NCBI GenBank assembly: GCA_963971285.1
Contig: OZ020263.1
Coordinates: 6,076,001-6,140,000, forward strand
Direction of reading: 5' to 3'
DNA: 64,000 nucleotides
Origin: Astropecten irregularis
Taxonomy: Eukaryota; Echinodermata; Asteroidea; Paxillosida; Astropectinidae
Positions 45,997 to 57,256 of the stretch are shown here, in pieces; the stretch's first letter is position 1; the number at the start of each line of letters is the position of its first letter. The notes beneath the pieces were generated by a model. The model did not search any database. It was not told the origin of the DNA and saw nothing but the letters and a program-made list of their open reading frames with translations. Both the position numbers and the translations under genes were made by a program.

Positions 45997-47352
45997 CTAG
46001 AGTTTATGGCTGTTGAAAACAGCACATAGGGCTTTTCCGCATATGATATAGAATATTTCTCTAATTAAATACACATCGCTGATGTTGTTTGATTCAGCAA
46101 ATAAATGATATCGTCTTCGGGAAATGATTTCTCGTTTTAATCAAAAGAGGGCGTTATTCAAAACCGTGCGCTCGGAAAATACGGGTGCAGCCAAGTAAAT
46201 ACATGTAGTGTCAAAATGGGTCCGCCGCCGAGCTCATGAATAAAAGTTAAGCACTCAATATATTTGAAATGAGAGAGTTGTGAGAGCTATGAAAATGAAG
46301 GATTGAAGAAATATGGCACTGGACCTCCTGCCCGGTCTCTGGGCTTCCATTTGTGACCATTTTTGATGCAATTGGGTGAGAAAGTGGGTCTATTTCAGCC
46401 GCTTTGCAGAGGGATGTTTTTTTTTTGAAAATGGCTTCTTTGACTGGAGTGATCCGTACCTTGTTTTAGGGGTGGTCAGCTGAGAATGAGTATAAATCAA
46501 AAATTCAACCGTCACCCTACCATAAAATGAAAAGAAAATGAAAGGTTACATGTTCATCATCATTTTTCTGTGCAACTTGAACAGCTGTGAGAGTTCTGTA
46601 TATTTTTTAACGATTTTTGAAGTTTGGGGATTTATCACTGTTGTCCGCGGGAGTTTATTTACTTGGGTGCAACCTTACGTACTGAAAACGGTATAAGTAG
46701 ATTGCTGCGCGTGCGCGGTTGTCTGTTCAAAACACGGCTCAAAATCAGCATTTACGCTGCTTTGCTGGCAACTATGATAAGGAAGTAAATGAAAAAACGG
46801 CATATATAATCCAGGCAATCAAACATCTCATCGCGCCTTGTATTTATGTTGTTTAAATCGTATGTTTTATTTAATGACCAATATTTTCGCGTACAGAGCA
46901 ACCTACATCGATAGCATTTCGATTAAGATTTGGTGCTGGTATTTAATGATATATAAAAGGAATTACGTGCAAACTATGGCAAGTGTAAACGACGTTTTGT
47001 ATCACGCAATCGGACATGTGCATTGTATGTTACAAACAGTGAATTGCGTACGTAGGCCTACATGTACACTGTACATAGTGTATGGGACATTGATCGAGCT
47101 TTATGTTTTGTACAACGACCACGTTCACGTAATCTGTGTACAAAGTGAACGGGCTATAAAATATTTTTTTAAAATCATATAAAATCAAGTTTTGACGCCA
47201 TGATGGTGAAAAGTTTCGGGGCACAACTACCCTATATGGACTTCATTCAGACCAAGTTTGGTTAAGATCGGCTGTTTTAAAGTAACCAAAGTGCCGCGCA
47301 GAAAAATCTGTGTACAAAGTCTATGGGCCGCAGAACAAACTCAAAAAAAATA
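45997..47352 (+). mobile_element. Element E7, B-prime subfamily
   Basis: 5' end CTAGAGTTTATGGCTGTT plus hairpin and GGCTTTTCCGC. The body is unlike B: it lacks the 130-bp array and has a 1.3-kb sequence shared closely with E9 and E10. It ends ACTCAAAAAAAATA, where E8 is inserted. The open frames inside it (for example 46838-47182) recur with changes in E9 and E10 and show no recognisable domain. Confidence 0.72.
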
Positions 47353-48581
47353 CTAGACCTGTGTTTGTTGACAAACACTGAGCTGTTTCGCGTATGTTTT
47401 ATAAATAATATGAAAAACAAACATGAACGCAATTGGCCCAGTACAGAGAAATAGCGGTGTTTTAATTGTCGTAAACAACTATCAGGAGTGTTGTCACTCG
47501 TCCATCAATACTCGTATACAGATTCGTGTACATACACATGCCCATGAGAAACACAGAAATGGCAGAGTCTATTATAAACCAGCGCGCGTAGTATGTATGG
47601 TTGTGCTTATTGTCGGTGGAAACAGCTGTCGTGCTCCGTTCACGTGTACACAATTGGCCCACTACTATAGATAGCCATATCAGCGGTCCAAAAAGTTCCA
47701 AAGACCGTGTTTTGTGTTATGTTTGACTCTAAATGGCAAAATTAATGATTTAAAAAAAATCAATAAAAATTAAATCGATTACGTCATCGTGACGTCACTT
47801 CACATAGGGGATACTAGTACCATTTCCTACCTACCCACCAAGTTTCATTTCGATCGGATATTCGCTTCTATGTGTTTCCGTGAAAAAATGGCAAAATTAA
47901 TTATTCAAAAATCAATAAAAAATCAGCCGATGACGTAATCGTGACGTCATTTCACATTTCGGATACTAGTACCATTCCCTACCTACCCACCAAGTTTCAT
48001 CACCATCGGATATTTTCTTATATGTGAATCAGAAAATCGGCTTTTTGATGACGTCATCATGACGTCACACCTTTTTGGTAAATTGTGGCATATGCCTATA
48101 ACCTAACAAACATTTTACCGAAAGAATTTCGAATTTGCGACTTGTCGTTCAGGAGATATAAAGAAAAGGTCCAAAAATTGAATAATTCGTATAAAATCAC
48201 ACGATGACGTCATCGACACGTGACTGCAATTTTTGTCTATAACACGTCCCCATATACTTGCATACCAAGTTTGAGTTGCATCGGACTTGCCGTTCCGGAG
48301 ATAAAGAGCCCTAAAATTTGCACTTTTATGATGACGTAATTGTGCACGTGATGACGTCACGATGACGTACATACGCGGGACACTATTCGGGGTGGTGGTC
48401 TAACTATGTGCCAAGTATGAAGTTAATCGGAATTTGCATAATGGTAGAAGTGACTTGTATAAAATCCCTGTGTTATGTCTATGGGAAAAAAGTGGAAAAA
48501 GAAAAAAAAAAAAAAAAAAAAGGAAAGAAGAAAAAAAAAAATAAGAAAAACAAAAGCTGTTCCGCTGCATGCGAAACAGCT
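47353..48581 (+). mobile_element. Element E8, complete C-family copy
   Basis: 5' end CTAGACCT with hairpin GTGTTTGT/ACAAACAC, and 3' hairpin at 48555-48581 (arms AGCTGTTCCGC and GCGAAACAGCT). Closely similar to E4 along its length, so the C family was active or duplicated recently. Confidence 0.77.
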
Positions 48582-48583
48582 AA

Positions 48584-50285
48584 CTAGAGTTTATGGCTGT
48601 TAGAAACAGCGCATAAGGCTTTTCCGCATATGGTATTTTAAATGATTTCAAATGATTTCTTGAAGATGATATCATTTGAAAATATAAAATCATTTGCGAA
48701 TATGAAATCGATCATTTTGTGAATATTGAACTTCAGTCTTATACTTATTGCCACGTATAGAACAAGATTAGATGCCTTCAAAGTCCAGGGGAAAGGACGT
48801 GACTTTAATTTGTTCATATGTAAAACGTCAAATTGCCACTTGAAAAAAGTCAAAGTCTATGGATCATTGCAGTTTTTCCATATACAACTATTCCCAAGTA
48901 TTAAGTTGCACATGTTTTGTATAAGATTAACACGACCCATACAACGACGTGCAATACTCCGCAACCTACAAACGACTTTCTGTCTTCCATGATTTCAATA
49001 AAAGATGATAGGCGGTGTACCGTGAAAATGATAATACTGACACCACCGCAGCATCTCGTTTTAATCAAAAGAGGGCGTTATTCAAGACCGTGCGCTCGGA
49101 AAACTGAATCCTGCATAACGGGTGCACCCAAATCCAAGTAAAAAGTGCCCAAATGTGTCCGCCGAGCTCATGAATAAAAGTTTAGCACTCAATATATTTG
49201 AAATAAGAGAGTTGTGAGAGCTATGAAAATGAAGGATTGAAGAAATATGGCACTGGACCTCCTGCCCGGTCTCTGGGCTTCCATTTGTGACCATTTTTGA
49301 TGCAATTGGGTGAGAAAGTGGGTCTATTTCAGCCGCTTTGCAGAGGGATGTTTTTTTTTAAATGGCTTCTTTGACTGGAGTGATCCGTACTCTTGTTTTA
49401 GGGGTGGTCAGCTGAGAATGAGTATAACTCAAAAATTCAACCGTCACCCTACCATAAAATGAAAAGAAAATGAAAGGTTACACGTTCATCATAATTTTTC
49501 TGTGCAACTTGAACAGCTGTGACAGTTCTGTATATTTTTTAACGATTTTTGAAGTTTGGGGATTTATCACTGTTGTCCGCGGGAGTTTATTTACTTGGGT
49601 GCAACCTTACGTACTGAAAACGGTATAAGTAGATTGCTGCGCGTGCGTGGTTATCTGGTCAAAACACGGCTCAAAATCAGCATTTACGCTGCTTTGCTGG
49701 CAACTATGATAAGGAAGTAAATGAAAAAACGGCATATATAATCCAGGCAATCAAACATCTAATCGCGCCTTGTTTTTATGCTGTTTAAATTGTATGTTTT
49801 ATTTAATGACCAATATTTTCACGTACAGAGCAACCTACATCGATAGCATTTCGATTAAGATTTGGTGCTGGTATTTAATAATATATAAAAGGAATTACGT
49901 GCAAACTATGGCAAGTGGTAAACGACGTTTTGTGACACGCAATCGGACATGTGCATTGTATGTTACGCACAGTGAATTGCGTACGTAGGCCTACATGTAC
50001 ACTGTACAGAGTGTATGGGAAATTGATCGAGCTTTATGTTTTGTACAACGACCACGTTCACGTAATCTGTGTACAAAGTGAACGGGCTATAAAATATTTT
50101 TAAAAAATCATATAAAATCAAGTTTTGACTTCATGATGATGAAAAGTTTCGGGAGACAACTACCCTATATGGACTTCATTCAGACCAAGTTTAGTTAAGA
50201 TCGGCTGTCTAAAAGTAACCAAAGTGGGGTGCAGAAAAAAACGTGTACAAAGTGTATGGGCCACAGAACAAACTCAAATACAATA
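48584..50285 (+). mobile_element. Element E9, B-prime subfamily
   Basis: 5' end CTAGAGTTTATGGCTGTT. About 400 bp after the start are its own, then it joins the sequence shared with E7 and E10 from 'TCGTTTTAATCAAAAGAGGG' (about 49053). Ends in an A-rich stretch before the next CTAG. Confidence 0.72.
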
Positions 50286-51653
50286 CTAGAGGTTGTGTCT
50301 GTTGAAAACAGAACACATGGCTTTTCCGCATATGATATAAAATATTTCTCAAATTAAATACACATCGCTGATGTTGTTTGATTCAGCAAATAAATGATAT
50401 CGTCTTCGGGAAATGATTTCTCGTTTTAATCAAAAGAGGGCGTTATTCAAAACCGTGCGCTCGGAAAACTGAATCCTGCATTACGGGTGCAGCCAAGTAA
50501 ATACATGTAGTGGCAAAATGGGTCCGCCGAGCTCATGAATAAAAGTTAAGCACTCAATATATTTGAAATAAGAGAGTTGTGAGAGCTATGAAAATGAAGG
50601 ATTGAAGAAATATGGCACTGGACCTCCTGCCCGGTCTCTGGGCTTCCATTTGTGACAATTTTTGATGCAATTGGGTGAGAAAGTGGGTCTATTTCAGCCG
50701 CTTTGCAGAGGGATGGTTTTTTTTGTGAAAATGGCTTCTTTGACTGGAGTGATCCGTACCTTGTTTTAGGGGTGGTCAGCTGAGAATGAGTATAACTCAA
50801 AAATTCAACCGTCACCCTACCATAAAATGAAAAGAAAATGAAAGGTTACACGTTCATCATCATTTTTCTGTGCAACTTGAACAGCTGTGAGAGTTCTGTA
50901 TATTTTTTAACGATTTTTGAAGTTTGGGGATTTATCACTGTTGTCCGCGGGAGTTTATTTACTTGGGTGCAACCTTACGTACTGAAAACGGTATAAGTAG
51001 ATTGCTGCGCGTGCGTGGTTGTCTGGTCAAAACACGGGTCAAAACCAGCATTTACGCTGCTTTGCTGGAAACTATGATAAGGAAGTAAATGAAAAAACGG
51101 CATATATAACCCAGGCAATCAAACATCTGAACGCGCCTTGTATTTATGTTGTTGACATCGTATGTTTTATTTAATGACCAATATTTTCACGTACAGAGCA
51201 ACCTACATCGATAGCATTTCGATTAAGATTTGGTGCTGGTATGTAATAATATATAAAAGGAATTACGTGCAAACTATGGCAAGTGGTAAACGACGTTGTG
51301 TGTCACGCAATCGGACATGTGCATTGTATGTTACACACAGTGAATTGCGTACGTAGGCCTACATGTACACTGTACATAGTGTATGGGAAATTGATCGAGC
51401 TTTATGTTTTGTACAACGACCACGTTCGCGTAATCTGTGTACAAAGTGAACGGGCTATAAAATATTTTTTAAAAATCATATAAAATCAAGTTTTGACGTC
51501 ATGATGGTGAAAAGTTTCGGGGCACAACTACCCTATATGGACTTCATTCAGACCAAGTTTGGTTAAGATCGGCTGTTTTAAAGTAACCAAAGTGCCGCGC
51601 AGAAAAATCTGTGTACAAAGTCTATGGGCCACAGAACAAACTCAAAAAAAATA
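50286..51653 (+). mobile_element. Element E10, B-prime subfamily
   Basis: 5' end CTAGAGGTTGTGTCTGTT plus GGCTTTTCCGC; body nearly identical to E7; ends ACTCAAAAAAAATA immediately before E11. Confidence 0.72.
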
Positions 51654-53034
51654 CTAGAGGTTGTGTCTGTTGAAAACAGAACACATGGCTTTTCCGCATA
51701 TGATTCATAAAAAAAACTGTCAAATTAATTCATATTACTTATTTTGTTTGATTAAGACATGGTTTAATAGAATCCATATTTCAATGTAGAAAACTAAACA
51801 TTTAACCCATTTGTTGCAGGGTTGATGAAACAAATTGCTTGTCAATTAGAATTGTGTCACAGAGAAAGACCTTGCATAACATTGACTTATGGTGAAAGAA
51901 TCATGATCATAGCTCTTACCACTTTCAAATGATATGTTACTTCCTTTTTGACCGGAAGTAGAGGTCACAGAGGTCAAGCAATGTATCACAAAGAAAGACC
52001 CTGCCTAACAATCACGTTTGGTGAAAGAATCAACTTAATATCTCAATCCGTTGATTTTCTGTTGATTTTCAAATAAAATACTGACACCACCGCAGTTTCT
52101 TGTTTTAATCCAAAGAGGGCGCCATTCAAAACCGTGTGCTCGATTCATGCATTACTTGAAAGGTAGATTTTTACGCATGCGTAGTTTTCTTGTCAAAACA
52201 GTATTTACGCTGGCAACTATGATAAGGAAATGAAGGAGAATACGGCATATATATATAACACAGGCAATCAACCACATGCCCGCGCCTTGCATTTAATGAC
52301 CAATATTTTTACGTACAAGTCAATGGGCTAACGTGAAAAATATTTTTAAAAAATCATAAAAAATAAAGAAATGACGCTGTCTTGACGTAACTTCATAATT
52401 ACTATTCCGAACCTCCATTTTACCAACCTACCAATTTTCAAGGCGATCGGCCGTTCCTACTATGCGTTATAAAAATCGCATTTTTTATGACGTCATGATG
52501 ACGTCACCGAATTTTTGTCTATGCAGTGTTCATCTATGGTGCATGCTGAAGAATTATCAAAAAGAAATTCAAAGATATCTTGTTTCGTTTACTATATATC
52601 GTTAAAAGAACTTTAATGACCCAAAATTTCAATAAATCATAAAAAATCTAGGAATGACGTCATCATGACGTCATTGCAAATTTTCGATATAACAGTTCCC
52701 GACTTAGATACATACCAAGTTTCAACTCAATCGGACTTAGGGTTCGTTCATAATTGATGTCTGAAGTTTGCCCCTTTAAGACACTGTCACGTGACACCTG
52801 ATGACGTCATGACGATGAAAAGTTTCGGCAACCAACTACGCTGTAGGGACTTTGTTTTGACCAAGTTTGATTAAAATCGGCAATTTAAAAGTGGCAAAAG
52901 TGGCACCGAGAATGCACATGTGCTTTGTCTATAGGAATTCCAACGACAAGAAGAAGAAGAAGAAGAAGAAGAAGGTGGAAGAAAAAAAAAAAATCAGAAC
53001 AAAAACAATACCTTTTCCGTTGAACACGGAAAAG
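51654..53034 (+). mobile_element. Element E11, B family, with 3' hairpin
   Basis: 5' end CTAGAGGTTGTGTCTGTT and GGCTTTTCCGC; two tandem-repeat units (51864, 51994); CRE-rich 3' body like E6; AAG microsatellite at 52948-52975; then a B-type tail with hairpin arms CTTTTCCGT/ACGGAAAAG at 53012-53034, likely its own 3' end. Confidence 0.72.
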
Positions 53035-53187
53035 CCAATCAGAACAAAAACAATACCTTTTCCGTTGAACACGGAAAAGCCAAAAAAATCAGAACAAAAA
53101 CAATACCTTTTCCGATTGAAATCGAAAAAGCCAAAAAAAAAAAACTCGAACAATAACAATAGGTGTTCGGCTTGAACCCGAACACCT
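53012..53187 (+). repeat. Cluster of four terminal hairpins (B, B, B, A)
   Basis: Three successive B-type tails, each preceded by CAGAACAAAAACAATA, fold at 53012-53034, 53057-53079 and 53107-53130 (the last with a mismatch). They are followed by an A-type tail and hairpin at 53161-53187. Order and A-rich spacers are what nested insertions leave behind. Confidence 0.85.
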
Positions 53188-53246
53188 AATTACACAGAAA
53201 GCCAACTATAAAGTTATATCAGTAAAAGATTAAAATAAACATGCTG

Positions 53247-53645
53247 CTACATATTTTCATTTAAAAGTCTGATAAAGTAAGGTATTGCTCTGTTCTTGTA
53301 GCGGTTTGTTCTGCACCTGATTTGAGTAAAATGGTTAGAATTTCTGAGAGGATATTGCACTTTGTCCTTGCGTTTGACAGGTAACCACTCACTAAAAACC
53401 TCAGAATTGTACATGGCCATAGCAAATTTGAGACAAATATATTTTCTTCTTTCTCTAAGACTGGTCATATTGCACTCTTGAAGGACGTGATGATACCTTG
53501 TATAATCAGGGCCGAAAATTATCCTGAGGGCTCTTTTCTGTACACTCTCCAACCTATCAATTTGAGACACAGAAATACCAGCATTCCACACAGGCACAGC
53601 ATACTCTAATAAGGGTCTTACATACCCTTTGTAAATGATTATTTA
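53247..53645 (-). pseudogene. LINE C-terminal region
   Basis: The minus strand reads YKGYVRPLLEYAVPVWNAG, then QIDRLESVQKRALRIIFG, and further FAMAMYNSEVFSEWLP with a short basic C-terminal part ending in IPYFIRLLNENM and a stop. This is the conserved segment after the RT in CR1/Jockey-type LINEs. It is separated from the RT by stop codons around 53650-53700. Confidence 0.65.
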
Positions 53646-53690
53646 ATCATCAACAAACAATTAAAATTTCTTCAGCAACTTAAGCATGTA

Positions 53691-54860
53691 CTACTTATTA
53701 CTGGCTTTACGATTAACTTGGGATAGATGAAAATCCCATTTCAAATCAGATGTGATTGTGACACCTACAATTTTAACACTATCAACAACTTTCAAATTCT
53801 TGGAACACATTTGTAATGGAATAGGCTCCGGCTGATTCTGCATGAAGCTAATATTCATATTGATACATTTATCTGGATTGAGTTTCATATCATTTTGAGT
53901 TGCCCACTCACAAAACTCATCAAGAATCGATTGTAAAGATTCAGTATCACCAACACGAGAATTCTCCACAATTGTCATATCGTCAACATACTTGAGTCTC
54001 TGAACCCTGCCATCAGTGTTGTTAGTGCGAACAGCTTCATTGAATTTGGCTAAAAAACCGAGAGGACCAAACTTAGTACCCTGTGGTAAGCCACCTTTTA
54101 GGGTAATAAAGTCAGAAACATGATTTTTGTAACGCACACATTGCGAGCGCTGCTCCAGGAAGCTGCACACCCACGGAATCACTGATGGACGAGTTTCCAA
54201 GTTAAGGAGATCTTTGATGACTATGTTATGGTTGATAAGGTCAAAAGCCTTACTGAAGTCTGTAACAACAACTGAACTCTTGGTTTTCAATTTATCAGTA
54301 TGAGAACACAAGTTATTGATAAGTTTAACCTGATAATGAGATGTTGATACACCTTTGCGGTTTCCAAATTGATAAGGATCTAAGTTTGTCTCTATATCAG
54401 AAAGAATCCAGTCACTAACAAAAGATTCTGCAAATTTTGCGAAGTGATCAGTCAATAAAACCGGGCGCAGTTTGTCCCAAGATGGCGGTGAACTTTTGGG
54501 CAAAGGTATCACAATTGCTCTTTTCCACTGCACAGGAACAATGCCACTTTGATACGAGGAGTTCAAAAGATTTGTTAGTGGTTTACTGAGTTTGTATGCA
54601 AACTCGCGGATCAAATTCGCGGGAATACCGTCCGGACCCCCAGCTTTACGGCGGTTCAGAGATTTCAGACGCTCATACAAATTCCATTCATAGATTGTAG
54701 GGCATGATTCCGGCGCAGGAAGAAAGACTGGCAGCGAACACCGGTCCAAAGCAGGCATGTCTTTTGCAATTGATGAAAAGTGATTATTGATGCTGACAGC
54801 AACCGCAGAGTCAATACTGCGATCAACTCCAGGTGGAGGAGTGATGGTGGGATTAACCAT
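53691..54860 (-). pseudogene. LINE reverse transcriptase (YVDD)
   Basis: A 389-residue minus-strand frame contains the RT core: RRKAGGPDGIPANLIREF, IPLPKSSPPSWDKLRPVLL, the catalytic VVVTDFSKAFDLINH, LKGGLPQGTKFGPLGFLAKF and LKYVDDMTIVE with the active-site Asp pair. After DEFCEWATQNDMKLNPDKC it ends at a stop where the C-terminal region should follow; the next 90 bp contain further stops. This is the longest intact stretch of the element. Confidence 0.82.
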
Positions 54861-54916
54861 CTGTCCTTAGGTAATGTACTTAATTTCTCTATACCATGCA
54901 GCGGGATTATCAGATT

Positions 54917-55243
54917 TCAAATTTTGAATCCTGTTGTGATAATAGTTCTTCTTAGCTGCGATATTTTGCGAATGATCTTGTTTCTAACAACTTTCCATCG
55001 CGGGTTACCGTTAACGAAAAGTCTTTGTCTTTCTCTAATCAGAACCTTAATATCATCAGTCATCCAAGGTTTATCTTCGGGATGCAGCTTTACCGTCCGA
55101 GAAGGGAAGTGTTCACTGATTGCCTTATTAAGGGTGTCATACATAGCATCGCATTTACTCTGAGAATCTTTAGCTGAGTAAACTTCAGTCCAATTATGCG
55201 TAGTAATCCAATGACCAAATTCCATAATGGAGGAAGCTTTCAT
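54917..55243 (-). pseudogene. LINE linker between endonuclease and RT
   Basis: A 108-residue minus-strand frame includes YDTLNKAISEHFPSRTVKLH, DKPWMTDDIKVLIRERQRLF and a basic stretch. The PWMTDDIK...R.R.F signature is typical of the segment between endonuclease and RT in many LINEs. It ends where a frameshift precedes the RT frame. Confidence 0.6.
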
Positions 55244-55560
55244 TGGTCTGATAGTTTTCTTCGTGGAAACGTTTTGTTAAGTAAGTCTAGGAAGCGGTTT
55301 CCACAAAACCATGGAGTGATCACTGCTTCCAATTGGCGGGTAGATATCCGGTTTTTCATAGTTTTTGGAAATATTTGTGATAATTTTGTCTAGAATAGCA
55401 TTGCCTCTGGTAGGCTTGTCTACAACTTGCACGAACTCATCAGATGCTAGCTCCTGAAATTTAAGGTGGTTAACATCACCAGCAATCGTAATACCAGCAT
55501 TTGGGTACCGGGTGGTAATAATGTCAATGGAATGTTGTATAATTTTATTAATTATACGTT
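55244..55560 (-). pseudogene. LINE endonuclease C-terminal half
   Basis: Reading the minus strand gives ITIAGDVNHL (equivalent to the family's 'GDFN' block), QVVDKPTRGNAILDKIITN and PPIGSSDHSMVLW with the catalytic Asp-His, then a stop in the PLPRLT stretch. The N-terminal half of the endonuclease is missing. The following linker is in another frame at 55243-54917. Confidence 0.65.
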
Positions 55561-55680
55561 CTGTGAAGTTTTATTTAGAAAACAAGTTGGATTAAGATGA
55601 AAACAGAGATGTTTGACACTAACCACTGCAATTTAGACTGGGAATGACTTTGAGCTGTGCATTTTGACAGTAATACTAAC

Positions 55681-55884
55681 CTGAACACGATACATTTGCA
55701 CTCCAAGTCCCATTCAGCAAGCATGTGGCATTGCCAGAGCTAGACAAAGTATACCCAGGATTACACTCTAGGACACAGGAGCTACCAACTGGCAGCTGCT
55801 TGTTGATGGTCAGGTTCTTCTTATTGATAATGCAGGTGGATATGGAACCATCTGCTGGTGCTGGTAGTGGTTGACAGGTCACGG
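55681..55884 (-). CDS. CCP/sushi domain exon, copy 1
   Basis: This 204-bp exon encodes one CCP (sushi) module of about 68 residues. It starts TCQPLPAPADGS, has the central CVLECNPGYTLSS stretch with the family's Gly-Tyr, and ends ATCLLNGTWS then a final Cys; the four Cys and the Trp sit as usual. The acceptor follows ttctctatag, the donor is CAG/GTTAGT, and both introns are phase 1, the classic arrangement for shuffled CCP exons. CCP modules act in protein-protein recognition, as in complement regulators. The exon is a close paralogue of 38228-38434, and about 300 bp of upstream intron is shared too. An antisense LINE begins roughly 120 bp past the donor. Confidence 0.82.
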
Positions 55885-55938
55885 CTATAGAGAAATAAGA
55901 ACCATAAATTCATTAGGTTCAATACGCTCAGACATCAA

Positions 55939-56010
55939 CCAGCAGCGTGTGCGCGCCCGGGCTGCATCCGACCGTCTGATACAGACGGTCTTCCAGCCGG
56001 GACATGCTGC
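55939..56010. repeat. Small foldback repeat beside CCP exon, copy 2
   Basis: Second copy, duplicated together with the CCP exon and its intron. Perfect inner stem at 55970-55990. Confidence 0.7.
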
Positions 56011-56262
56011 ATGCTGTGAGCACTCCGTTGGAGTACTGAACGGCATCACTAAGCTAGCTCTGGGTTGATGGCCACTTTCCCTGAAGTCCGTCATTCCTCG
56101 TCTCTTGGCGCCGTCATAATGTGAGGGAATACAGTAAATGGGAAATACATTTGTTTTCAAATTATATAGTTCGTGGTTTGGAAAAAAGTAAAATACCTAC
56201 CTATATACAGTAACCAGTATAGGTGATGTTATTGCTGGTATACAAACAGAACAAAAAATAAA

Positions 56263-57256
56263 CTAGACATTGTGGTTGTGGGAACAACCACTAGGTGTTC
56301 GGGGTCTTATTTCGTAGTGGAACTGTTATGTGAACATATTGGAACGTACTTTGATCAATCGTCCCTGATGTAATGGCATATCGAAATACATGTACACTTA
56401 AACTGCGTGACTGAACAAAAATACTGATCATACTGATTGCTGTATTCGTACACTGACTGATAGAGTATAGAAAATGGTGTCACCTTTAAATATACATAAC
56501 ATTGGCTGGACAATAACTTCCGGTCAGTTCATCACAGCTAACTGAACATTAACAGAAGTCATTGAATGCATACGATGTATATATTTTACAATTTTCACCG
56601 ATGTACGTCATGTAAATACTGAGTAAACAGTATTTGAATAATTACATAATTTTCCCTTTAAATGAGCATAACTTCCGGTTGAATGACGTCACAGATTTGA
56701 AACTTCACGAACATGTCAAGATGCAATAGAGCTTTACACATACCAAATTTGGTGGGAATTCATTGTTCACTTTCGGATTACGTAATCACTGTATATCTTT
56801 AATCAACCGTAGAGGGCGCTATATAGCCCGTATGACGTCATCGTTTATGTTTTCTGAAAGCCCAAGACCTTCTCTATCTTTGACCCAGAGCTTTTTTGTG
56901 CCCAATTCCTTCCGTTTTCGAGTTATTTTGAGTCAAACTTCAACTTCCGGTAACACCGGAAGTGGAGGTCATTTGTACACAGCAATGAACATATTAATTG
57001 TTCAGATTTACGTGTTGAGTAATATATGTTAATATCAAAATCGTAGGTCATGTGGTTCTTAAGTTACAGAGCACCAAATTTTTCATAAAAACGCTTGTAA
57101 TTTGATACCCGATGACGTCATCATGACGTCAATCTTCTAAATACAACTTGACATCATGACCGAAGTTCCCACCAAGTTTCAAGTCAATATCTTGTAACCG
57201 TCATATAGAAGTCTTGCAGACAAGTTTGGGATGAAAAAAAATGAAAAAAAAAAAAA
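56263..57256 (+). mobile_element. Element E12, A family, body
   Basis: 5' CTAGACATTG hairpin and AGGTGTTCGGGG; the body matches E1 and E2 but is the most diverged A copy in the two blocks. Ends in an A-rich tract hosting E13; its tail is at 59741-59767. Confidence 0.75.

Larger units (their letters stand above)
39309..53187 (+). mobile_element. Outer A-family Helitron-like element with nested insertions
   Basis: The A start at 39309 (CTAGACATTG, hairpin GTGGTTGT/ACAACCAC, then AGGTGTTCGG) has no 3' hairpin of its own until 53161-53187, where the A-type tail (CTCGAACAATAACAAT plus an AGGTGTTCGG hairpin) appears after a run of B-type tails. Everything between about 40284 and 53140 is therefore best read as sequential insertions into its A-rich pre-terminal tract. 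Class is inferred: 5' and 3' subterminal matching motifs, a 3' terminal hairpin, no terminal target duplication, and A/A flanks agree with non-autonomous Helentrons (HINEs). No Rep/helicase gene is in the window. Confidence 0.6.
53190..55565 (-). mobile_element. 5'-truncated LINE of a YVDD-type family
   Basis: Minus-strand LINE in the 17-kb CCP intron, in the same sense as the host gene. It retains the end of an APE endonuclease, the linker, a YVDD reverse transcriptase and the C-terminal region, broken by at least three frame changes. It starts abruptly at about 55560 inside the endonuclease, as expected for 5' truncation during target-primed integration. It lies right against the 3' hairpin of the outer A-family element at 53187. 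It differs clearly from the L2-like LINEs of this window and resembles Jockey-related families; the clade is unresolved. Confidence 0.8.
25223..55884 (-). other. Gene model: CCP/sushi plus F5/8 type C domain protein, 3' part
   Basis: Six minus-strand exons are joined here: 55884-55681, 38434-38228, 37722-37591, 35015-34868, 26268-26094 and 25384-25223. Each has an AG acceptor and each internal one a GT donor; intron phases 1,1,1,2,0 match at every junction and no exon contains a stop before the last. The product would have at least two CCP modules, a short Cys-containing linker and one complete F5/8C domain, then stop. CCP plus discoidin combinations are typical of secreted or surface adhesion or complement-like proteins in marine invertebrates. 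The 5' end, with any signal peptide, lies beyond the first exon seen and was not found up to 64000. Introns reach 8.6 and 17.2 kb because of transposons. The model is inference from splice signals and homology; no transcript was seen. Confidence 0.7.

Noticed and set aside
46838-47182. 114-residue frame in B-prime element
   Set aside because: Equivalent frames in E9 and E10 are cut by stops and shifts despite high nucleotide identity, so it is not under coding selection.
52867-53175. Lys-rich repetitive frame
   Set aside because: It is a translation of the AAG microsatellite and the terminal hairpins of B elements.
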